Shown here piece by piece: positions 50,344 through 59,110 of a stretch of 64,000 bases of DNA. The DNA lies in NCBI GenBank assembly GCA_020846745.1, contig JADLDI010000061.1:1-64000 (forward strand). The letters are read 5' to 3'. Position 1 is the first letter of the stretch. Every line of letters starts with the position of its first letter. The notes below the pieces were generated by a model that was not told the DNA's origin, searched no databases, and was given only the letters and a program-made list of their open reading frames with translations. This DNA comes from Bryobacterales bacterium (GTDB lineage: Bacteria > Acidobacteriota > Terriglobia > Bryobacterales > Bryobacteraceae). The translations under genes and the position numbers were made by a program.

Positions 50344-50381
50344 GCGCACCCGGTGCTTGCGCTTCGGGCGGTTGGGTGCGC
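50344..50381. repeat. Inverted repeat containing a 17-bp intergenic motif
   Basis: GCGCACCC (50344-50351) pairs with GGGTGCGC (50374-50381). The loop contains TTGCGCTTCGGGCGGTT (50357-50373), identical to 44145-44161 in another intergenic region. It may terminate the ddl-murF operon or be a dispersed repeat. Confidence 0.5.
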
Positions 50382-50414
50382 CGGCCGGGGCGCTGACGCT
50401 ACAGTAGAACCTGC

Positions 50415-51377
50415 ATGAGGCGTGTCTTTCTTCTGCTGTGCGCAGGCGTCTGCCCGGCGCTGGGGCACATGGTGTCTATCTCGACCGGCGATATCACGCT
50501 GAGCGGAACGCGGGGGAAGTACGAGTTTCGGATGCCGCTTTATGAGATCGCGCATGTGCAGGAACCGGAGAAGGTGCTGCGCCATGCCGTGCAGTTTTCG
50601 TCGGGCGGACAAGAGGCGCGGCAGAAGTCGTTCGGCTGCCGGAAGGACGACAGCGAGAACGCCCTGATTTGCACGGCGGAGTATGAGTTCGCGCAACCGG
50701 TGGAGATATTGGCGGCGCGTTCGACGTTCCACACGCTGACCGTTCCGAACCACGTCCACCTGCTGCGGGCGGTGATGGACGGCAAGTCCGATCAAGCGGT
50801 GCTCGACCTGTCGTTTCCACAGGCGGAGCTTCGGTTTCGGCCGCCGACGGCGCTCGAGACCGCGACAAAAGAGTCGGTAGGCGGCGCTTTGCGGGCTATC
50901 GGCGGGGCGGCACAGTGGCTGTTTTTGGGTGCGCTGGTGATGGCTGCGCGGTCGAGACGCGAGTTACTGCTGCTGACGGCCATGTTCATCGTTGGCGAAG
51001 CACTGGTATGTTTCGCCGTGCCGATGACGAGCTGGCGCCCGGCGCCGCGATTCGTGGAAGCGGCGGCCGCATTAACGATCGCTTACCTGGCCATCGAACT
51101 TCTTTTGCTGCCTGAGGCTGGACAGCGCTGGGCGGTGGTGGGCGTGCTGGGGATCTTTCATGGGCTGTACTTTCTTTTGTTCCTGGAATCGTCTAACTAC
51201 AGTGCGGGCTGGGTATTGACGGGCGTGGCGGTTGCGGAAATCGCCGTCATTGGGGTGCTGGCGGCGATCTGGCCGCGGCTGCTGCGGCCATTAAAATCGC
51301 TACAGCCGGTGCGGGTGCTGTCGGGAGTGTTGTTTATGGTGGGGCTGGGCTGGTTTTTCCTGCGTCTAAGAAGCTGA
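50415..51377 (+). CDS. HupE/UreJ-like membrane protein
   Basis: The protein has 320 residues. After a signal peptide comes a beta-rich extracytoplasmic half (about residues 20-155), then a C-terminal half with about six membrane segments (GGAAQWLFLGALVMAARS, LLLLTAMFIVGEALVCFAVP, RFVEAAAALTIAYLAIELLL, VGVLGIFHGLYFLLF). The pattern of VEAAAALTIAYLAIE and GIFHGLYF matches the HupE/UreJ_2 group, which is linked to nickel or other metal uptake. No hydrogenase or urease is near, so the role is open. Confidence 0.6.
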   Translation: MRRVFLLLCAGVCPALGHMVSISTGDITLSGTRGKYEFRMPLYEIAHVQEPEKVLRHAVQFSSGGQEARQKSFGCRKDDSENALICTAEYEFAQPVEILAARSTFHTLTVPNHVHLLRAVMDGKSDQAVLDLSFPQAELRFRPPTALETATKESVGGALRAIGGAAQWLFLGALVMAARSRRELLLLTAMFIVGEALVCFAVPMTSWRPAPRFVEAAAALTIAYLAIELLLLPEAGQRWAVVGVLGIFHGLYFLLFLESSNYSAGWVLTGVAVAEIAVIGVLAAIWPRLLRPLKSLQPVRVLSGVLFMVGLGWFFLRLRS

Positions 51378-51393
51378 GGTAATCATTACGGCA

Positions 51394-52860
51394 ATGCGAG
51401 TTCTGGTGGTGGGTCTGGCGGCGAGCCTGTGGGCGCTAGCGGAAGGACCGGAGGCGATCCCGATGGAGTGGCGCGGCGCGATCAACCGCATTAGCGCCGA
51501 GTCGATGAAAGGCCACGTGTCGTTTCTGGCGTCGGATTTGTTGGAAGGGCGCGGCACGCCGTCGCGGGGGCAGGACCTGGCTACCGCTTACATCGCGGCG
51601 CAGTTCCGGCGGTTCGGGCTGAAGGCCGCGGGCAATAACGGGTATTTCCAGGACAACGCGTGGGCGGCGCCGCAACCGTCGCGGGCGAGCGGTCCGCTGA
51701 TGCTGGGGGATTTGAAGGTGGACCCGTCGGAGTTCGATGTGTTCACGCGCGAAGACGTCGAGGTGACTGACGCGGAGGCAGTGGTTTGGACCAGCGATAA
51801 GAAGCCCGACCTCGAGAATAAAGTGGCGGTGTTCGTGGTTCCGGACAGCGCGCCCGAGGAACTGATGGGGGAGGCGATGGGCTTCCTGCGGGCAGCGAAT
51901 CGAGCGAAGGCGAAACGGATGGTGATCGTGGATCCGAAGAGCATCATGCGGTCGTCGGCCGGAATCCCGCGGCCGTACAAGCTGGACTCGAAGCAGAGCA
52001 GCACGACGGCGACGGCGTTCGTGTATAGCCAGAAGGTAGCCGAAGCGATTCGCGCGAAAGCCGGTGAGCCGCTGAGGGTCTCGTTCCAAGCGCCTGCCAA
52101 CACAACGCGGGAGTTCCCGATGCGGAACGTGGTGGGAGTTTTACCGGGGACAGACCCCGTTTTGCGGGATACCTACATTGTGATCTCGGCGCATCACGAT
52201 CACGTGGGCATGGGCGCCGGGGGCGATGACAAGGTTTTCAACGGGGCAAACGACGATGCTTCGGGAGTGGCGGATGTGCTGGAGATTGCGGAGTCGATGT
52301 CGAAGATGCCGGTGCATCCGAAACGGTCGATTGTGTTCGTGACGTTTGCGGGTGAAGAGCAGGGGCTGCACGGGTCGCGGGAGTTTGCCAATTCGGGTTT
52401 GTTTGCGCCCGAGAAGATTGTGGCAAATTTCAATTTGGAAGTGACCGGGCGGCTGGATGCGGAGCAGGCGGTAGCGGGCGCGGCCACTCTTACGGGGATG
52501 GAATATTCGAGCCTGGCCGGGATTCTGGAACGGGCGGGCAACGTAACGGGCGTGAAGGTGATGGGCGAGCCGAAGAATACCGATGCGTTCTTTTCGCGGA
52601 GCGACAACATCTCGCTGGCCTCGAAGGGTGTACCGGCGGTGACGATCTCAACGGGCTACATCTATCCGGACTATCACGGGTTGAAGGACGAGTGGGACCG
52701 GCTGGATTATCCGCAGATGGCGGCGATTGCACGACTGGTAACCGCTTCGACGCTGATGCTGGCAGATACGGAAACGGCTCCGTCGTGGACTGACATATCC
52801 GCGACGGAGCCGTATCGGAAAGCGCGTGGCACTGGGGCCGCGCCCGCAGATCAGAAGTAG
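51394..52860 (+). CDS. Exported M28-family metallopeptidase
   Basis: The protein has 488 residues with a signal peptide (RVLVVGLAASLWALAEG). Two-zinc aminopeptidase motifs: SAHHDHVGMGAGGDD, NGANDDASGVADVLEIA, FAGEEQGLHGSREFAN with the catalytic Glu pair, and YHGLKDEWDRLDY with the last metal His. A PA-domain-like insert (about residues 110-250) precedes the catalytic half. It should trim N-terminal residues from peptides in the periplasm. The last 10 nt overlap, tail to tail, the convergent TonB receptor gene. Confidence 0.9.
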   Translation: MRVLVVGLAASLWALAEGPEAIPMEWRGAINRISAESMKGHVSFLASDLLEGRGTPSRGQDLATAYIAAQFRRFGLKAAGNNGYFQDNAWAAPQPSRASGPLMLGDLKVDPSEFDVFTREDVEVTDAEAVVWTSDKKPDLENKVAVFVVPDSAPEELMGEAMGFLRAANRAKAKRMVIVDPKSIMRSSAGIPRPYKLDSKQSSTTATAFVYSQKVAEAIRAKAGEPLRVSFQAPANTTREFPMRNVVGVLPGTDPVLRDTYIVISAHHDHVGMGAGGDDKVFNGANDDASGVADVLEIAESMSKMPVHPKRSIVFVTFAGEEQGLHGSREFANSGLFAPEKIVANFNLEVTGRLDAEQAVAGAATLTGMEYSSLAGILERAGNVTGVKVMGEPKNTDAFFSRSDNISLASKGVPAVTISTGYIYPDYHGLKDEWDRLDYPQMAAIARLVTASTLMLADTETAPSWTDISATEPYRKARGTGAAPADQK

Positions 52861-55800
52861 AAGCGCAAGCCTAACTGAACCTGGAGAGGCGAGCCCGCCT
52901 GGGCATTGTTACGGTCGTAAGTGCCATCGGGCAGGCGGAGGCGCATGAAGCGCGGATCCACCGGAACCGAACGGCCCTGCGCATCGATGCCCAAGCCGTA
53001 GATACCGCCGCTGATCTGGCTGCCGTTGGCGCCGGAGTAGACGACGTTATCGAGGTTGAACAGGTTGAAGAACTCGACGGAGAACTGTAGTTTCCGGATA
53101 TCGGACGAGCCAATGCGGAAGTTCTTCATCACACGCAGATCGTCGTTGATCACCTTGCGGTTCCGGAACGAGTTCCGTTCCATCACCACGCCAGGAGCAG
53201 TATACGGACGGTCGGCGTTGTTTGTATTCAGATCTTCGTTGGTATCGGCTCCCGTCACCGGATTGATTGGCACGCCGCTGCGGGCGCGGAAGATCATACC
53301 GAGTTCGAAACCGAGAGGAAGATTGACCGTCGCGTACGAGGCCAACTGGTGGCGCATGTCGTTGCGGGAGTAGGCGTATTCCTTCTTCAGATTGAACGAG
53401 TTGTCGTAACCGAAGCCGCCGCTATCGCGCTCCGACGTATCGTCGTCGAACAACTCGCTCCAGGTGTAGAAGGCGCCGAAGTTGAGGCGCTTGGCGCGAT
53501 ACTGAGCGGAGAAGGTGAGGCCGCGGTACATCGAGCGGGCGGAGCTTTCGCGCAGGGTGACGGAAGAGAGCGACGTGATCGGGCGAGTGCGGCCGCTGCG
53601 CAGGCCGTAGAACGGACGCTCGTCGCCGGCGCGGACGGTCGGGATGGGCAGGTTGTAATCCCGATTCCGTAGCAGGTTGACCGTGTTCACATAGTTGAAC
53701 TGAATTCCCGCTACCAGGTTGTGGGCCACCTCGCGTTCCACACCGAGACCGGCCTGGTACGAGCGTGGATTACGGAAATCGCTGGCAACCGTGGAGATCG
53801 CGGCCCCCGCGAACGGATCCACGCCGCTTCCGCCGAGCGCGAGCGCCGAAGCTCGTTGCACGGTCTCAATCGGAAGGACCGGCAGATTATCGAGCGAACT
53901 CTGGTTGAGGTTCACGCCGACCGCCTGCAACTGCTGAAACACCGTTTGGGTTGCCGTGGGCGAGAGCCGGATGGACACGTTGCCGGGTGGCAGCCGCAGG
54001 TTGTTGGTAGCGTCGGCAAACACGATCAGCGGGGTGGACGCATAGAAGATGCCGGTGTGGCCGCGGACCACGGTTCGCTTGCCGGAAGATCCGAACGGGC
54101 TCCAGGCGAAGCCAAAGCGTGGCATGAATTGGGCCATGCGGTCGGGGATCAGTCCCGAGACCACAGCGCCGTTCGGGAACCGGTACCCATCCAACCGGCT
54201 CAACACCGAGGTATTGCTGCGTTCGATGGAGGGGTTCTTTTGACCCTCCCAGCGGAAGCCGAAGTCGAGCGTGAGGTTGTTCGTCACGCGCCAGGAATCC
54301 TGGGCGAATGCCGCCAGTTGCTGCATGCTCATGCTGGCCTGAAGGTTGCCGATCTGCCGGTCGTAGGTAACTGCCCGGTCGTCGAAACGATTGGCAATGC
54401 TGCCGCCGGTTCCGAGGATGTCGAGGATGGTGTCGACGTTCGAAGACGCCACGACAAAACCGCCAAATTGGTTGAACCCGAACACCTGCGCGGCTTTGAG
54501 GAAGTTCAGATCGTAACCGAGCTTGAAGGTGTGCTTGCTGCGCGTAATGCTCAAGGCTTCGGCCAACTGGAAGCGCTTATCATCCTGAGTAGTGGGCAGA
54601 AAGTTGCGCGCGCCGAAGTAGCCGATCGGCGTAATCTGCACCTGGGGTGTCGCTGAGTTGGCCAACCGCGGCCGGACTTCATACGATCCGTTGAAGCGGA
54701 TGTCGTTGATGATTGTCGGCGATAGCACTTGCGTGAACTGGAAGGCTCCGTTGTGGATGCGGTCCTTCTCAATACCGTCGTTCGAAAGGGCGCGGTTGGT
54801 GAACGGATCGAGCGCCGTGCCGGCCGACACCGCGTTTTCGCCGCTCGCGTCTGAGAAGTTGTAGCGCCAGGTCAGGCGGTGGCCCTTGGCCGTCTGGTAG
54901 TCCGTCTTAGCCGTGAGGCCCGATGCATTGTTTGTCTGGCCGAAGGGAGCCTCCAGCCCTTTCAGATAGTTGAAAGCTTCCTGCGTGGCGGCCGTGGGTG
55001 TGCGGCCAACCAACTGGGCGAAGAACACCCGACGGGGAGTTTTGGACCGCTGAGCCTCAAAGGCGCCAAAGAAGAACAGCTTATCTTTCTTGATGGGACC
55101 GCCGATACCGCCGCCAAACTGCTGCAGCGTTTCAAGGGAGGCGATGTTCTGCACGGGGTCTTTCTTTCCCAATTCCTTGTGACGAAGCAGGTAGAACGCC
55201 TGGCCGTGATAATCGTTGCCGCCGGAACGGGTAATGGTGTTCAGGATACCGCCGGTGGACCGGCCATACTCAGCCGAATAGCCCGTGGTGACGACCTGGA
55301 ACTCCTGGACCGCCGCCTGCGGAACCGTGATGATCAGGTTCGATCGCTCACCACCGCGGATGCCACCAAAGAACGGCTGGTTATAATCCGCGCCGTCCAG
55401 CATGATGTTGCTGTAGATGCCGCGCTGGCCCGCGAAGGTCAACTGCTGGCGCTGGGGATCGATTTGGACGGTGGGCGTGAGAACGGCGAAGTCCTGGAAC
55501 CGGCGCCCGTTGATCGGCAGCGATTCAATCGACCGGTTGTCAATGGTTGTGGCCGGAGCGGGCAGCGCGACGTTAATCAGCGTCTCGCCCACTTCGATGG
55601 TGGTGGTGGTGGATTGAATTTGCAGCGTGATGTTCACGCCGAGCGATGCTCCCACGGAGAGAACCGCGTTTTCGACCTTCGCCGGAGCGAAGCCCGAAGA
55701 TGTTGCTGTGATTGAATAGGTGCCGGGGTCGAGCGATACAGCGCGGTATTGGCCTGCTTCGTTCGTTTGCAGACTGCGCTCCAAACCCGTTGCGACGTTT

Positions 55801-55946
55801 CGAATGACTACAGATGCGTTCGGGACGACAGCCTGATTGGCATCGTACACGGTACCTGTAATTTCACCCTTGTTAGCATTTGCCTGCGCCCAAAGCGAGA
55901 TGGAGCAGGCGAGGAGGAAAAGCAATAGCGCGAAGGCCTTGCGCAT
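52851..55946 (-). CDS. TonB-dependent receptor, Oar-like, with CarboxypepD_reg domain
   Basis: The protein has 1031 residues from the ATG at 55946; a GTG at 55958 would overlap the AGAGG ribosome-binding site. A signal peptide (FALLLFLLACSISLWAQA) is followed by a carboxypeptidase-regulatory-like domain (GEITGTVYDANQAVVPNASV, SLDPGTYSITATSSGF), a plug (DNRSIESLPINGRRFQDFAV, GQRGIYSNIMLDGADYN) and a long beta-barrel ending LRFYF, with the terminal Phe expected for outer-membrane insertion. It is a likely importer of peptides or polysaccharide fragments. It lies downstream of the CHAT/LRR operon on the same strand, after a 170-bp gap. Confidence 0.9.
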   Translation of the reverse strand: MRKAFALLLFLLACSISLWAQANANKGEITGTVYDANQAVVPNASVVIRNVATGLERSLQTNEAGQYRAVSLDPGTYSITATSSGFAPAKVENAVLSVGASLGVNITLQIQSTTTTIEVGETLINVALPAPATTIDNRSIESLPINGRRFQDFAVLTPTVQIDPQRQQLTFAGQRGIYSNIMLDGADYNQPFFGGIRGGERSNLIITVPQAAVQEFQVVTTGYSAEYGRSTGGILNTITRSGGNDYHGQAFYLLRHKELGKKDPVQNIASLETLQQFGGGIGGPIKKDKLFFFGAFEAQRSKTPRRVFFAQLVGRTPTAATQEAFNYLKGLEAPFGQTNNASGLTAKTDYQTAKGHRLTWRYNFSDASGENAVSAGTALDPFTNRALSNDGIEKDRIHNGAFQFTQVLSPTIINDIRFNGSYEVRPRLANSATPQVQITPIGYFGARNFLPTTQDDKRFQLAEALSITRSKHTFKLGYDLNFLKAAQVFGFNQFGGFVVASSNVDTILDILGTGGSIANRFDDRAVTYDRQIGNLQASMSMQQLAAFAQDSWRVTNNLTLDFGFRWEGQKNPSIERSNTSVLSRLDGYRFPNGAVVSGLIPDRMAQFMPRFGFAWSPFGSSGKRTVVRGHTGIFYASTPLIVFADATNNLRLPPGNVSIRLSPTATQTVFQQLQAVGVNLNQSSLDNLPVLPIETVQRASALALGGSGVDPFAGAAISTVASDFRNPRSYQAGLGVEREVAHNLVAGIQFNYVNTVNLLRNRDYNLPIPTVRAGDERPFYGLRSGRTRPITSLSSVTLRESSARSMYRGLTFSAQYRAKRLNFGAFYTWSELFDDDTSERDSGGFGYDNSFNLKKEYAYSRNDMRHQLASYATVNLPLGFELGMIFRARSGVPINPVTGADTNEDLNTNNADRPYTAPGVVMERNSFRNRKVINDDLRVMKNFRIGSSDIRKLQFSVEFFNLFNLDNVVYSGANGSQISGGIYGLGIDAQGRSVPVDPRFMRLRLPDGTYDRNNAQAGSPLQVQLGLRFYF

Positions 55947-56116
55947 TCCGATGTTCACCTCTTATCGAAAAACATTGATTGACCTGAGGGGGGAGGAACC
56001 TCACTACGAATAGGATAACTGAGTCTTGTGACAGTTTGTTTACGCTTGTATGAGACGGATGTCTCAGGTGAGTGGCGGGGTGGCGCACGGCGAGCTTGCT
56101 CAATATGCGCGGGAAG

Positions 56117-56992
56117 TTACCGCCTGATCCAGGATCCATTCAGGTAGATTACCTTCAGGTCAGGCAGCACCGAGGTACTCTCCGGGGTCAGCTTGGGCAC
56201 CATGCCCAAGCGTAACTCTTTCAGGTTTCGCATTCCTTGGAGAGTTGCGAGCGTTTCCGGTGTTATGGGCTGGCGCGTCAGGTCCAGGTATTCCAGATTC
56301 TCGAGCTTGCGCAACGGGGAAAGATCGCGCAAGTCTTTGCGGAGCGCGTCGGGGTGACCGGGACGGTCGGTACCGCGGTCGTTTAAGAATGCTCCGGAGA
56401 GGTTCAAGCGGCGAAGCTGTTTCAGTTCTCCGAGCCGTTCGAGGTTCTGCCGGCTTAGGGGCAATCCCCAGAGGCCGGAATCGACCCGCTGGATGCCTCC
56501 GGCGTCCAAGCCGGTCAAGGTTGGAATCAGCTTCAATAACGGCAGTGACGCTCCGGTCAGGCGATTGCCGCCAATCGCGAGGTGTTGGAGTTTCGGCAGC
56601 GAAGCCAGTTGTTCCCAGCCTTCGTCGTCCACCTGGGTAAATGCCAAATCGAGTTCCCGCAGCCCGGTGAGATGAATCAGGTGGTCGAAAACCTTGCTGG
56701 TGACACGCGTTCCGCGAAGGTTCAGAACCTCCAGTTCCTTCCAATCGCGCAGATGCGCCAAGCCGTCCTCGGTAATGTATTCGGCATAGTAGAGGCTCAA
56801 CTCGCGGACATGTTTCAGCGGCTTAAGGTACTGCAGCCCGACGTCAGTGATCTTGGTGTGCGACAGGTCGAGCGATTGGATCGAAGGCTGCCGTTCGGCG
56901 ACACGCGCGAGGTCGGCATCGGTTATCCAGGTGTAACTCAGGTCGACGGCATTGGGCGAAGCAAGCAGGAGGGCGAATGGCAGTAGAAACAC
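56117..56992 (-). CDS. Exported leucine-rich-repeat protein (short paralogue)
   Basis: The protein has 291 residues. A signal peptide (MFLLPFALLLASPNA) is followed by about nine LRR units of 24 residues with the pattern DxGLxxLxxLxxLxxLxLxxTxIT (for example SLDLSHTKITDVGLQYLKPL, LNLRGTRVTSKVFDHL, LDLAFTQVDDEGWEQLASL). The cysteine-poor capless repeats resemble the GALA/Planctomycete type. It starts 3 nt after the stop of the larger LRR gene, so the two are one unit. It probably binds a protein ligand outside the cytoplasm. Confidence 0.8.
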   Translation of the reverse strand: MFLLPFALLLASPNAVDLSYTWITDADLARVAERQPSIQSLDLSHTKITDVGLQYLKPLKHVRELSLYYAEYITEDGLAHLRDWKELEVLNLRGTRVTSKVFDHLIHLTGLRELDLAFTQVDDEGWEQLASLPKLQHLAIGGNRLTGASLPLLKLIPTLTGLDAGGIQRVDSGLWGLPLSRQNLERLGELKQLRRLNLSGAFLNDRGTDRPGHPDALRKDLRDLSPLRKLENLEYLDLTRQPITPETLATLQGMRNLKELRLGMVPKLTPESTSVLPDLKVIYLNGSWIRR

Positions 56993-56995
56993 GCG

Positions 56996-58939
56996 CTAAC
57001 TCCTCCGGCGGCTGGGCAGATTGGATTTCGCATCCCAGACAATGCGGCAGTTGGGCAAGGCCGACCGCAAACGTTCGAGCGCTTCCTTGGTAACGTGTGT
57101 GTGATAGAGGTTCAGTTCGCGGAGTGCGGTGAACTGCGTGAGTGTTGCCACGGCTGCGTCGGTGATATGAGTGCTGTCGACGCTGAGCGCTTGCAACGCA
57201 TGCAGATTTGATAACTGGTTAAAGCCCTTGTCATTGATTTCCCCATAGTCGATGGTGAGGCTTTCGAGTTGAGTCATCCGCGCGAGGGCCGGCATGCCTT
57301 TGTCGGAAATACGGTTGCGGGTGAGGTCCAGTTGACGGAGGTTGGCGATGGCGGCGAGGTGCTCCAGCCCGGCATCGGTGAAGCGGGAATCGCGCAGGAT
57401 CAAAGTGCGCAGCGCAGGCAACTGGGCAAGCGGCTTGAGGCCGGCGTCGGTAAGATCGGTTGCGCCAAGGTCGAGTATCTCCACCTTGGTGAGTTTCTCC
57501 AGTGCCGCGCCGTCTGAGATGTCGGTTGCAGCAAGCGACAACCGCCGCAGGTTCGGGAAAAAGCCCAGTTCGGGTAGGGCTCCGTTGCCGATCGGCGACG
57601 CATGCAGATCGAGGTCTTCCACGGCCGACACGTGCTTCAGGCCAGCCCCTTCGACATATGTATTGGCGAGCGAGAGCTTGCGGAGCGGTAACCGGCTGAG
57701 ATGCTGCAGACCGGCGTCGGTGACGGAGGTGCTTGAAATGTTCAGCTCCCTCAACCCGGCGAGTTCGCGAAGAGACTGCAACCCGGCGTCGCCGATTTCG
57801 GTGCCTTCGAGCGACAGCTTGCGGAGCGTTTTGGCGGAGGCCAGCTTCGCAAGTTGCGTATCGGTAACAGCAGTACCGGCGAGCGAAACTTCAGTGACGG
57901 CGCCGTTTTCGGAACGCAGCGCGCCACCTAGTTTCCGGACCCACTCGGCCAACGTGAGGTTGGCGGCATCGGCCCGCACCGGAGCACGGGCCGAAGTCTG
58001 AAGGAAGACTATACGCGTGTTCGGCAGCGCCGCCCGCAGCTCGTCCACGCCGCCCTGCGTGACACGCGAGTAGCGGACATCGATTTCGCCAAGCGCTTGC
58101 AGCCGTTTCAACGCGGTGAGCCCGGTGTTGGAGATCTTGGTTCGATACAGGTTCAGTTCTTCCAGTTGGGGGAGTTCAGTGAGGACTGCGATGGAGGCGT
58201 CAGAAATCGCAGTGCCCATCAGGTTCAGCTTTTTCAGTTTTTTCAACCCGGCTATATTGGCAAGCCCAGCGTCGGTAATGGGCGTGCCATGGATGTCGAG
58301 TTGTTCGAGTTCGGTGAGCCCGCGCAGGGCTTCCATACCGGCGTCGGTGACGACCGTGTCGCCAATCAGCAGGCGTTTCATTTTCGGCATGCCTTTGACG
58401 TGGCGCAAGCCTTCATCGTCGAACGGACACAGCGTGACGTCGAGCGCTTCCAGGCTGTGCAGCGGTTCCAGAGGATGCCCCTTGACGGCGCTCTGGCGGA
58501 CTACCAGTTCCTTCAAGTTCTTGAGCGGCGCGAGCGCGGCAATCCCCTGGTCGCGAAAGCGAATGCTGTCGAGAAAGTGATAGCTGAACGTGATGCTCTC
58601 GAGGGATTGGATGCCGGCGAGGTATTTGAAATCGACGGAACCGTCGCGACCGCTATCGGCATTCTGATTCCAGATCGGACCGGGCAGGTGCAACTCGCGG
58701 AGCGCCGGCAGCACGGATAGCCGTTCAAGATCGGGCGGATCGACGTTCATGCCGACCCAGTCGAGAATCTCCACGCGAAAGTCGCCCGAGGGGAGTTGGG
58801 AGACGTCGGTGATTCGCCGCGCGTCGCCGATGAGCTTGACGCGGCCGCCCATTGCGAGCGTGAACTCAGCCGCCTTGCGGTCGGCCGGTTCAGCTAGTAA
58901 AACCACGGGGAGCAGTAAGAGACAAAGCCCAGGCCGCAT
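56996..58939 (-). CDS. Exported leucine-rich-repeat protein (long paralogue)
   Basis: The protein has 647 residues from the ATG at 58939, directly before a signal peptide (RPGLCLLLLPVVLLAEPADR); in-frame ATG 58954 is possible. More than twenty LRR units follow, in two blocks separated near residue 330 by a short non-repeat insert (DAANLTLAEWVRKLGGALRS). Units such as LDIHGTPITDAGLANIAGL and LNLMGTAISDASIAVLTEL share the DAGL-LxLxxT consensus. It is separated from the CHAT gene by 170 bp containing a hairpin. A recognition role in the CHAT operon is inference. Confidence 0.8.
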   Translation of the reverse strand: MRPGLCLLLLPVVLLAEPADRKAAEFTLAMGGRVKLIGDARRITDVSQLPSGDFRVEILDWVGMNVDPPDLERLSVLPALRELHLPGPIWNQNADSGRDGSVDFKYLAGIQSLESITFSYHFLDSIRFRDQGIAALAPLKNLKELVVRQSAVKGHPLEPLHSLEALDVTLCPFDDEGLRHVKGMPKMKRLLIGDTVVTDAGMEALRGLTELEQLDIHGTPITDAGLANIAGLKKLKKLNLMGTAISDASIAVLTELPQLEELNLYRTKISNTGLTALKRLQALGEIDVRYSRVTQGGVDELRAALPNTRIVFLQTSARAPVRADAANLTLAEWVRKLGGALRSENGAVTEVSLAGTAVTDTQLAKLASAKTLRKLSLEGTEIGDAGLQSLRELAGLRELNISSTSVTDAGLQHLSRLPLRKLSLANTYVEGAGLKHVSAVEDLDLHASPIGNGALPELGFFPNLRRLSLAATDISDGAALEKLTKVEILDLGATDLTDAGLKPLAQLPALRTLILRDSRFTDAGLEHLAAIANLRQLDLTRNRISDKGMPALARMTQLESLTIDYGEINDKGFNQLSNLHALQALSVDSTHITDAAVATLTQFTALRELNLYHTHVTKEALERLRSALPNCRIVWDAKSNLPSRRRS

Positions 58940-58972
58940 GTCGATGCCGCTCATGATATCGCACAAATGAAA

Positions 58973-59032
58973 GAGGCGGATGCCCTCCGTGTGGCACCCG
59001 CCTCGACCGGCAGTCAGGCTGCCATCCGCCTC
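58973..59032 (-). terminator. Hairpin between CHAT and LRR genes
   Basis: On the minus strand GAGGCGGATG (59032-59023) pairs with CATCCGCCTC (58982-58973), enclosing a smaller hairpin GGCAG-CCTGA-CTGCC (59023-59009). TTTCATTTG follows. It could be a partial terminator or mRNA-stability element that lowers LRR expression relative to the CHAT gene. Confidence 0.45.
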
Positions 59033-59110
59033 CGAAATGAATGGCAGCCGATCTCAACCGGCGCGTCTGAAGCATAGAGACACATGGGTATGCGCTCGTT
59101 TCAAACTGTT

